Part shown: positions 27,968 through 34,864 of the stretch, in pieces
How the letters are laid out: the number at the start of each line of letters is the position of its first letter
How positions within the stretch are numbered: position 1 is the first letter of the stretch
Source: Clostridia bacterium
GTDB taxonomy: Bacteria > Bacillota_A > Clostridia > Oscillospirales > CAG-272
NCBI GenBank assembly: GCA_017501345.1
Contig: JAFVXC010000042.1
Span: 62,001-126,000 of the forward strand
Direction of reading: 5' to 3'
Length of the DNA stretch: 64,000 nucleotides
Position numbers and translations under genes: made by a program
The notes under the pieces: generated by a model
What the model was told of the DNA's origin: nothing
The model's input: only the letters and a program-made list of their open reading frames with translations
Databases searched by the model: none

Positions 27968-28066
27968 CCCTCTCACCCGCTATCGCGGGAGCTCTCCGAG
28001 AGGGAGAGCCTTTGCGTAAATAGCCTCTCCCTTTCGGAGAGGCGGCGCCGCAGGCGACGGAGAGGG
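27968..28066. repeat. CCTCTCC-type palindromic repeat element
   Basis: A ~99-bp GC-rich element bounded by CCCTCTC (27968) and its complement GAGAGGG (28060-28066). Inside are three or four small hairpins: CCCGC-TATC-GCGGG; GCTCTCC / GGAGAGC (27991-28009); CCTCTCC / GGAGAGG (28024-28042); and GCGCC-GCA-GGCG. No gene is present. It resembles the small palindromic, MITE-like repeats with CCTCTCCG motifs that are widespread in clostridial genomes. It is unrelated in sequence to the AT-rich composite repeats elsewhere in the window. Confidence 0.7.
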
Positions 28067-28111
28067 AATATCTCTCAATCAAACAAAGGAAAGGATCATA
28101 ACATCCGAAAT

Positions 28112-29488
28112 ATGATACACAGCTATACGTTAAACGGCTATAACATCGTGCTTGACGTCTATTCGGGCTCGATCCACGTGGTGGACGATCTCTCGAAGGC
28201 GGTCATTGAGCAGTACGAGTCGAATGAGCCCGACGAGATCGTAAAGTATTGCCTTGAAAAATTCAAGGATTCTCCCGAGATATCGGAGAGTGAGATCCGC
28301 GACACGATCGCGGACGTTGAGGAACTGAAGAACGCGGGCAAGCTGTTCTCCGAGGATGCTTATGCGAGCCTCGCGGGAGACTTCAAGAACCGCAGTAACG
28401 TTGTGAAGGCACTCTGTCTGCACGTTGCGCATACCTGCAACCTCAACTGTGAATACTGCTTTGCAAGTCAGGGCAAATACAACGGCGACCGTGCGCTGAT
28501 GTCCTTTAAAACGGGCAAGAGAGCGCTTGATTTTCTCGTTGAAAATTCGGGCTCGCGCACGAATCTTGAGGTTGATTTCTTCGGTGGCGAGCCACTGATG
28601 AATTTCGACGTCGTAAAGGAGCTCGTCGCGTACGCGCGGTCGATCGAGAAGGAGAAGGGAAAGAACTTCCGCTTTACCCTGACGACGAACGGCGTGCTCG
28701 TTGACGACGACGTGATCGAGTTTGCAAACAAGGAGTGCCATAACGTTGTTCTGTCGCTCGACGGCAGACGGGAGGTGCACGACAGACTGCGTAAGAACAT
28801 CGCGGGCAAGGGAAGCTACGACGTGATCGTGCCGAAGTTCAAGGAGTTCGTAAAGAAGAGAGGAGACCGCGGCTACTATATGCGCGGCACCTACACGCAT
28901 TTTAACACGGATTTCTACAACGATATTATGCACATGGCAGACCTCGGCTTCACCGAGCTGTCGATGGAGCCCGTCGTTTGCGCTCCCGGAGACCCTTATG
29001 CGCTGACCGAGGAGGATCTTCCGATTCTCTACGAGCAGTACGAAAAGCTCGCCCTCAAGCTGATCGAACGGCAGAAGGAGGGTAAGCCCCTGACCTTCTA
29101 TCACTATATGATCGATCTCAGCGGAGGTCCGTGCATCTACAAGCGCCTTGCGGGATGCGGCTCGGGCACCGAATATATGGCGGTCACGCCGTGGGGCGAT
29201 CTTTACCCCTGCCACCAGTTCGTCGGTGACGAGAAGTATCTCCTCGGCGATATCTGGAAGGGTGTTACAAATACCGAGATCCAGGAGGAATTCCGTTCCT
29301 GCAACGCATACGCGCGCGAGGACTGCAAGGATTGCTGGGCGCGCCTTTATTGCTCGGGCGGGTGTGCGGCGAATGCATATCACGCGACGGGCTCGGTCAA
29401 GGGTATTTATGAGTACGGCTGCCGCCTCTTTAAGAAGCGTATGGAGTGCGCGATTATGGTGAAGGTCGCCGAGGCGATGGAGAAGTGA
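28112..29488 (+). CDS. scfB: SCIFF radical SAM/SPASM maturase
   Basis: 458 residues. N-terminal part (1-95) is a peptide-binding RRE-like domain opening MIHSYTLNGYNIVLDVYSG, as in SCIFF maturases. The radical SAM motif CNLNCEYC lies near residues 109-116, followed by FFGGEP. The C-terminal SPASM region has clustered cysteines (CGSGTEYMAVTPWGDLYPC, CKDCWARLYCSGGC) for two auxiliary 4Fe-4S clusters. It installs thioether bridges in the SCIFF peptide. The start matches the family; the purine-rich AAAGGAAAGGA sits about 17 bases upstream, farther than usual, hinting at modest translation. It lies downstream of scfA, separated by a terminator-like hairpin and a palindromic repeat. Confidence 0.96.
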   Translation: MIHSYTLNGYNIVLDVYSGSIHVVDDLSKAVIEQYESNEPDEIVKYCLEKFKDSPEISESEIRDTIADVEELKNAGKLFSEDAYASLAGDFKNRSNVVKALCLHVAHTCNLNCEYCFASQGKYNGDRALMSFKTGKRALDFLVENSGSRTNLEVDFFGGEPLMNFDVVKELVAYARSIEKEKGKNFRFTLTTNGVLVDDDVIEFANKECHNVVLSLDGRREVHDRLRKNIAGKGSYDVIVPKFKEFVKKRGDRGYYMRGTYTHFNTDFYNDIMHMADLGFTELSMEPVVCAPGDPYALTEEDLPILYEQYEKLALKLIERQKEGKPLTFYHYMIDLSGGPCIYKRLAGCGSGTEYMAVTPWGDLYPCHQFVGDEKYLLGDIWKGVTNTEIQEEFRSCNAYAREDCKDCWARLYCSGGCAANAYHATGSVKGIYEYGCRLFKKRMECAIMVKVAEAMEK

Positions 29489-29582
29489 TGATGCAGGACA
29501 CTATCCCTGCACCCTGCTTAAGAATCTTCAAAAACATTTGTAAAAAACGATTTTTAAGGACAGACGCGAAAGGAAGATCATT

Positions 29583-30395
29583 ATGCTTCTTGCGATAGAT
29601 CTCGGAAACACGAATATTCACGTCGGTCTGTTCCGCGACGCGGAAGGCCTCCCGGAGCACGAATTCGGCATCGGTACGGACGAGCGGCGGTCTGCTGACG
29701 AGTACGCGCTCACGCTGTCTGCTCTGATCGAGCGGTGCGGGTGTGACGTCACTGAGATCGACGGTGTTATCATTGCGTCGGTCGTTCCGACGGTGACGGG
29801 AAAGCTTCTGTCAGCCGTAAAAAAGCTGACGAAAGCTCCTGTGACCATCGTTGGACCCGGTGTGAAGACCGGCTTTTCGATCAGACTTTCCGATCCGTCC
29901 GAGCTCGGCGCAGACCTTGCCGCAAACGCGGCGGGCGCGATCGGGGCGGTCGGTGTGCCGTGTGTGATCGTCGATTTCGGAACCGCGACCGTTGTGTCTG
30001 CCGTGACGGGCGATGGAGATGGATCTCCCGCATTCGTTGGTGCATCGATCCTGCCCGGTGTCCGTATGAGCTTTGATGCGCTTGGGGATACCGGCCTCTT
30101 GCCCGACGTGCCCGCGGGCACCTCGGCTGCGCCGAGGTCGGGACTTCCCGCAGTCGGGAAGAATACCCCCGACGCGATGCGATCGGGGGTGATCCGCGGG
30201 CAGACGCTCGCCGTGACAGGGCTTGTCGAGCTGTACAAGCGAGAGCTTTCTCTCCCGGCAGATGCTTCCGTTGTTGTGACGGGAGGATGCGCGGAGGAGC
30301 TTCTCTCCCTTCTTCCGAGGGAATACGTTCACCTGCCCCTCCTCACCCTTACGGGACTTATGGAGATGTGGCGGCTGAACGGAAAGAAAAAGTAA
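29583..30395 (+). CDS. coaX: type III pantothenate kinase
   Basis: 270 residues. It phosphorylates pantothenate, the first step of coenzyme A synthesis, and differs from CoaA in its ASKHA fold. Seen: the N-terminal phosphate motif LLAIDLGNTNIHVGLF; the pantothenate region GADLAANAAGAI; DFGTATVVSAV; the ILPGVRMSFDAL segment; and the C-terminal VVVTGGCAEELL. RBS GAAAGGAAG precedes the ATG. The following ECF S component may import its substrate. Confidence 0.95.
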   Translation: MLLAIDLGNTNIHVGLFRDAEGLPEHEFGIGTDERRSADEYALTLSALIERCGCDVTEIDGVIIASVVPTVTGKLLSAVKKLTKAPVTIVGPGVKTGFSIRLSDPSELGADLAANAAGAIGAVGVPCVIVDFGTATVVSAVTGDGDGSPAFVGASILPGVRMSFDALGDTGLLPDVPAGTSAAPRSGLPAVGKNTPDAMRSGVIRGQTLAVTGLVELYKRELSLPADASVVVTGGCAEELLSLLPREYVHLPLLTLTGLMEMWRLNGKKK

Positions 30396-30542
30396 ATCGG
30401 AAGAGAAAAATCATTCTAAGATAGAAACGCGCGAGGGCTTGAAGGTACCGCGAAAACGCAGATCTTACGGGCCGTGACGTGCGATCTATAATACATTTTT
30501 TCGCTGTATCCGTATGAGACGGAACGGCAGAAAGGACTTTTT

Positions 30543-31160
30543 ATGAAAAAAAACAGACATGAGGCCATCTACAAAACGGTGGCACTTGCGGTGCTGACAG
30601 CGATCGTTCTGATCCTTCAGTTGACGGGAACGGCGATCAAGATCCCCTTCCTCGGAACGTCGGTCAGCCTCGTTCTCATCCCGATCGCGCTCGGTGCGAT
30701 GATCCTCGGACCGTGGGCGGGCCTGTGGCTCGGACTTGTGTTCGGCGGCGTTGCGTACATCGGCGGCGGCGTGCTCGGCATGGACTTTTTTACCCTCTTT
30801 CTCTTTCAGGAGAATCCGATCGTCACGGCGCTGATCTGCTTCGGTAAGGGCGCACTCGCGGGCTTCCTCACGGGACTTGTCTATAAGCTCCTGCGCGGAA
30901 AGAATCAGCTCGTCGCGGTTTTTGTTGCGGCGGCGGTTACCCCGATCGTCAATACGGGAATCTTCATTCTCGGCTGCCTCACGATCCTCGGTACGATCGA
31001 GGGCTTCATGGCGGCAGCGGGACTTGGCGGCACGGCGATCTACTTCCTCTTCATCGGCTGTGCGGGCTGGAATTTCATTTTCGAGTTCCTCTTCAACATG
31101 ATTTTTGCCCCCTCGCTCGAGCGTGTCGTTCATGCGGTCGAAAAGGTTGTCAGAAAATAA
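30543..31160 (+). CDS. ECF transporter S component, probably for pantothenate
   Basis: 205 residues with six predicted transmembrane helices and the ECF S-component features: an N-terminal LAVLTAIVLILQLTG helix and a SVSLVLIPIALGAMILGPWAGLWLG region. It captures a vitamin and works with a shared EcfAA'T energising module that is not in this window. Its place directly after coaX suggests pantothenate (PanT role), but the substrate is inferred from context. RBS CAGAAAGGA precedes the ATG. The 147-base gap before it contains a possible -10 (TATAAT at 30487) without a good -35. A terminator follows. Confidence 0.85.
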   Translation: MKKNRHEAIYKTVALAVLTAIVLILQLTGTAIKIPFLGTSVSLVLIPIALGAMILGPWAGLWLGLVFGGVAYIGGGVLGMDFFTLFLFQENPIVTALICFGKGALAGFLTGLVYKLLRGKNQLVAVFVAAAVTPIVNTGIFILGCLTILGTIEGFMAAAGLGGTAIYFLFIGCAGWNFIFEFLFNMIFAPSLERVVHAVEKVVRK

Positions 31161-31173
31161 AATTGTATTTCGG

Positions 31174-31208
31174 AGAGTCCGCGCCCTCGGTGTGGGCTCT
31201 CTTTCTCT
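31174..31208 (+). terminator. terminator after the ECF S component gene
   Basis: 12-bp stem AGAGTCCGCGCC / GGTGTGGGCTCT (with G-U pairs), loop CTC, followed by TTTCTCTT. Confidence 0.8.
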
Positions 31209-31234
31209 TCGCCCGCTCGAAATATCGGATTTTG

Positions 31235-31263
31235 CTTGACTTTCCGAATGGTATATGCTATAA
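31235..31263 (+). promoter_or_regulatory. promoter of the rpiR gene cluster
   Basis: TTGACT, 17 bases, TATAAT, about 78 bases before the GTG start of the regulator gene. It starts the run of genes that continues through the flavoprotein and possibly to ispH-rpsA. Confidence 0.75.
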
Positions 31264-31340
31264 TGAATAAAAATAAAAGAAGGAAGTTCGTGCGCTTTTT
31301 TCCCGGAACGCTTCGGCACGCACAACGCGGAGGGAATACC

Positions 31341-32264
31341 GTGAAACAGGATTTACTGACGATAATAGAAGAGAGAATGCCCACCTTCTCGAAGGGACAA
31401 AAGCAGATCGCGGGATATATCATCGAGCACTACGATAAGGCGGCGTACCTTACTGCGGCAAAGCTCGGTAAGCTCGTCGGCGTGTCTGAATCGACCGTTG
31501 TGCGCTTTGCGAACGAGCTTGACTTCGAGGGCTATCCCGAAATGCAGGATGCGCTGCAGAAGATGATCCGTACCCGCCTGACCTCGGTACAGCGTATGGA
31601 GGTTACGAATACCCTGATCGGTGACGGCGACGTGCTTGACAAGGTGCTCGTGTCCGACGCGGAGAAGATCCGCTACACGATGGACGCGATCGACAGAAGG
31701 GCGTTCGCGGAGGCGGTCGAAAGGATCACGGAGGCGAAGCGCATTTACATCATCGGCGTTCGCTCGGCATCTACCCTCGCGGGATTTTTGAATTTCAATC
31801 TCCGTATGATATTCGATGACGTCAAATTCGTACAGACGACCTCGGGAAGCGAGATGTTTGAGCAGATCATGCGCGTCGGCAAGGAAGACGTGATGATCGC
31901 GATCAGCTTTCCGCGTTACTCAACGCGTATCTCGAACGCGGTCGAGTTTGCACACCGCGCGGGCGCGGACGTTGTGGCGCTTACCGATAGCGACAATTCT
32001 CCGATCGCGGAGTATGCCGATCAGCTTCTCATCGCACAGAGTGATATGGTATCGTTTGTCGATTCGCTTGTCGCGCCCCTCAGCGTGATCAATGCGCTGA
32101 TCGCAGCGCTGTCACGCAAAAAGCAGGACGAGCTTACCGTACGTCTCCGTGAGCTTGAGCAGATCTGGGACGATTACGACGTATATGAGAAGAGCGAGGG
32201 CTCGGACGGCAAGTACATTGAGCAGGTCGCTACCCGCAAAAAGACGAAGAAGCGGAAGGAATAA
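31341..32264 (+). CDS. RpiR-family transcriptional regulator (HTH + SIS)
   Basis: 307 residues from a GTG (KQDLLTIIEERMPTFSKGQK). An N-terminal HTH_6 domain has the recognition segment KLGKLVGVSESTVVRFANEL near residues 40-60. A C-terminal SIS sugar-phosphate-binding domain (about 125-260) includes RIYIIGVRSASTLAGF and EDVMIAISFPRYSTRI. Such regulators sense sugar phosphates and usually control sugar catabolism genes. Start chosen at the GTG after GGAGGGAATACC; upstream in-frame codons lie on the promoter. Its stop overlaps the next start (TAATG). No sugar gene is adjacent, so its target is not evident. Confidence 0.9.
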   Translation: MKQDLLTIIEERMPTFSKGQKQIAGYIIEHYDKAAYLTAAKLGKLVGVSESTVVRFANELDFEGYPEMQDALQKMIRTRLTSVQRMEVTNTLIGDGDVLDKVLVSDAEKIRYTMDAIDRRAFAEAVERITEAKRIYIIGVRSASTLAGFLNFNLRMIFDDVKFVQTTSGSEMFEQIMRVGKEDVMIAISFPRYSTRISNAVEFAHRAGADVVALTDSDNSPIAEYADQLLIAQSDMVSFVDSLVAPLSVINALIAALSRKKQDELTVRLRELEQIWDDYDVYEKSEGSDGKYIEQVATRKKTKKRKE

Positions 32265-33523
32265 TGGACGGAAAAAAGGTTATCATCATAGGCGGCGGTG
32301 CTTCGGGAATGCTCGCCGCCGTTCACGCATCCTATACGGGCGCGTCGGTCATTTTGATTGATCGGAACGAGCGTCTTGGTGTAAAGCTCCGCATCACGGG
32401 CAAGGGGCGGTGCAACGTTACGAATGACTGCGACAGGGAGGAGTTCCTCCGAAACGTTCCGCGCAATCCGCGCTTTCTCTATGCCGCACTTGCGCGCTTC
32501 TCACCTGCCGATACGCAGAGCTTTTTCGAGATGATCGGCGTTCCGCTTAAGGTCGAGAGAGGTCGGCGTGTATTTCCCGTGTCCGATAAGGCGAACGACG
32601 TCGCGAACGCGCTTGTGCAGCATTGTCGCGACTGTGGCGTGAGGATCGTGCGCGACAAGGTGCGCTCGATCGCGTTTGAAACGCTTGCGGACGGCAAGAA
32701 ACGTGCTGTCGGGGTCGTGACCGAGAAGGAAACGATCGCGGGAGATGCCGTGATCGTTGCAACGGGTGGAAAATCTTATCCACGCACGGGCTCGGACGGC
32801 GACGGCTATCGCTTTGCACGCGCCGCAGGACATACTGTCACCGAGATCGCGCCCTCTCTCGTGCCAATTGTTGCGGAGGGACGGCTGTGTGCCTCGCTTC
32901 AGGGGCTTTCACTGAAGAACGTGACGCTTCGGATGTTCGAAAGCACGGAAGACGGAGCAAGGAAGCAGATCTTCGAGGATTTTGGTGAAATGATGTTCAC
33001 GCATTTCGGGCTGACAGGACCGCTCGTTTTGTCTGCGTCGGCGCATCTTGACGGTATCTATGCGGGAAAATATACGGCAGAGATCGACCTGAAGCCTGCG
33101 CTCGACGACAAAACGCTTGACGAGCGTATTCGCTCGGATTTTACAAGGTATAGAAACAGAGATCTCATCAACGCGCTGTCCGATCTCCTTCCGCAAAAGC
33201 TGATCGCACCGATCGTCTCTCTTTCGGGCATCGGCGAGCGAAGAAAGGTACACGAGATCACGAGAGAGGAAAGGCTCGCGCTCGGGCATCTCTTAAAGCA
33301 TCTCACGGTAAAGATCAGCGGCTTCCGACCGATTGACGAGGCGATCGTCACGCGCGGCGGCGTTTCGGTACGTGAGATCGATCCGAAAACAATGCAGTCA
33401 AAGCTCGTGTCGGGGCTTTATTTCGCGGGCGAGGTGCTTGATCTCGACGCCTACACGGGGGGCTATAACCTCCAGATCGCATTTGCAACGGGCGTCCTCG
33501 CGGGCGAAAGCGCGGCGGAGTGA
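32264..33523 (+). CDS. HI0933/YhiN-family FAD flavoprotein
   Basis: 419 residues. N-terminal dinucleotide fold GGGASGMLAAVHASYTG, the family motif KLRITGKGRCNVTND, a middle AIVATGGKSYPRTGSDGDGY, and C-terminal GGVSVREIDPKTM and SGLYFAGEVLDLDAYTGGYNLQIAF are all diagnostic of the HI0933 (YhiN, aminoacetone oxidase-like) family. The physiological reaction is unclear; the family is distantly like BaiN enzymes in some gut Clostridia, but assignment to bile acid chemistry would be a guess. ATG overlaps the rpiR stop by one base, so the two are coupled. Confidence 0.92.
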   Translation: MDGKKVIIIGGGASGMLAAVHASYTGASVILIDRNERLGVKLRITGKGRCNVTNDCDREEFLRNVPRNPRFLYAALARFSPADTQSFFEMIGVPLKVERGRRVFPVSDKANDVANALVQHCRDCGVRIVRDKVRSIAFETLADGKKRAVGVVTEKETIAGDAVIVATGGKSYPRTGSDGDGYRFARAAGHTVTEIAPSLVPIVAEGRLCASLQGLSLKNVTLRMFESTEDGARKQIFEDFGEMMFTHFGLTGPLVLSASAHLDGIYAGKYTAEIDLKPALDDKTLDERIRSDFTRYRNRDLINALSDLLPQKLIAPIVSLSGIGERRKVHEITREERLALGHLLKHLTVKISGFRPIDEAIVTRGGVSVREIDPKTMQSKLVSGLYFAGEVLDLDAYTGGYNLQIAFATGVLAGESAAE

Positions 33524-33559
33524 GTTTTCCGATAATGAATCAGAGATAAGGAGTAATAT

Positions 33560-34255
33560 ATGATGACGCACTATCAAATCGCCGTAGACGGTCCGAGCGG
33601 CGCGGGCAAGAGTACGCTTGCAAAGGCGGTCGCAAAGCGGCTGGGCATTGTATACGTTGATACGGGCGCCCTGTACCGTACGGTCGGGTTCTTTGTGAGA
33701 CAGAAAGAGGTCGATCCGAAGGACGCAGATGCGGTTTCGGCTCTTCTTCCTCTGATCGATATTAAGGTTCGTTACGAAAATGGCTCACAGCACGTTTATC
33801 TCAACGAAGAGGACCTCGGCGACAGGATCCGAACGCCCGAAATGTCGCTCTATGCCTCGGCGGTCTCTGCGATCCCCGAGGTGCGCGCCTTCCTGCTTGA
33901 AACGCAGAAGTCGATCGCGCGGGAAAACTCGGTCATTATGGACGGACGGGATATCGGTACGGTCATTTTGCCGAATGCTGACGTGAAAATATTTCTGACC
34001 GCATCGATCGAGGCACGCGCGCGCCGCCGCTATAACGAGCTTGCGGAAAAGGGGCAGACCGTCGTCTACGAGGACGTGCTCCGTGAAATGGAGCTTCGCG
34101 ACGGAAATGACAGAAGCCGTGCGGTCGCACCCGCCGTTCCCGCACCCGATGCGATCCACTTTGACAACTCGGGAATGACGGTCGACGAGGGCGTTGACGC
34201 GATCCTTACGATCATCAAGGAAAAGATCCCCTCGCTCGTCGGAGGTTCCGTATGA
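33560..34255 (+). CDS. cmk: cytidylate kinase
   Basis: 231 residues. It phosphorylates CMP and dCMP. Seen: P-loop DGPSGAGKSTLAKAVA; YVDTGALYRTVG; the long CMP-binding insert; and DGRDIGTVILPNADVKIFLTAS. RBS AAGGAGTAATAT precedes the first of two adjacent ATGs. It overlaps the plsC start (ATGA). The cmk-plsC-ispH-rpsA order is a standard Clostridia arrangement. Confidence 0.96.
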   Translation: MMTHYQIAVDGPSGAGKSTLAKAVAKRLGIVYVDTGALYRTVGFFVRQKEVDPKDADAVSALLPLIDIKVRYENGSQHVYLNEEDLGDRIRTPEMSLYASAVSAIPEVRAFLLETQKSIARENSVIMDGRDIGTVILPNADVKIFLTASIEARARRRYNELAEKGQTVVYEDVLREMELRDGNDRSRAVAPAVPAPDAIHFDNSGMTVDEGVDAILTIIKEKIPSLVGGSV

Positions 34256-34860
34256 AAAAGGTGCCGTTTGGCTATAAGCTCGTCCGCACGCTGTTCGTCC
34301 TGCCCGTCAAGTTCATTCTGAACATCCGCGTGCGTGGGAGGGAGAATATCCCGAAGGACACGACGGCGTATATGATCTGCTCGAATCACGTCTGTTGGAT
34401 CGATCCGATCATCATTTGCGCAGGCTTCAGGCAGAAGATCCATATTATGGCGAAGAAGGAGCTCTTTAAGATCCCCGTTCTCGCACAGCTGATCCGCGCA
34501 CTCGGCGCTTACCCGATCGATCGAAGCGGCGGAAATACGGGAACGATCAAGGCAACCATCCGTATGCTGCAGGACGGCGACAGTGTTTGTGTCTTTCCGC
34601 AGGGGACGCGCCGCCGCGGTCAGACGATCGCCGAGACACCCCTGAAGCCGGGAGCGGCTATGATCTCTCTGAAGGCAGGCGTTCCGATCATCCCCGTCCG
34701 CATTAAAATGAAGGGCGATCGCTACCGCCCCTTCCGCAAAAATGAACTGATCATCGGAAGGCCGATCACTGTGGAGGAGCTCGCGTACGATCCCGAGGCA
34801 TCGGGCGAGTATGCGCGCGTTACCGAGATTATCCGCAACCGTATCGCAGAGCTGGAGTAA
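34252..34860 (+). CDS. plsC: 1-acyl-sn-glycerol-3-phosphate acyltransferase
   Basis: 202 residues. It adds the second acyl chain to lysophosphatidic acid at the membrane. Seen: the catalytic HX4D motif NHVCWIDP near residue 42; FPQGTRRRGQ (block II, usually FPEGTR, here with Gln in place of Glu); and VPIIPVRIK. An amphipathic N-terminus (LVRTLFVLPVKFIL) contacts the membrane. It overlaps cmk by four bases and is five bases from ispH-rpsA. Confidence 0.93.
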   Translation: MKKVPFGYKLVRTLFVLPVKFILNIRVRGRENIPKDTTAYMICSNHVCWIDPIIICAGFRQKIHIMAKKELFKIPVLAQLIRALGAYPIDRSGGNTGTIKATIRMLQDGDSVCVFPQGTRRRGQTIAETPLKPGAAMISLKAGVPIIPVRIKMKGDRYRPFRKNELIIGRPITVEELAYDPEASGEYARVTEIIRNRIAELE

Positions 34861-34864
34861 GAGA

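Noticed and set aside
29489..29582. Another copy of the composite repeat between scfB and coaX
   Set aside because: Only linker-like AATCTTCAAAAACA is similar; no intact hairpin pair is present, so at most a remnant.
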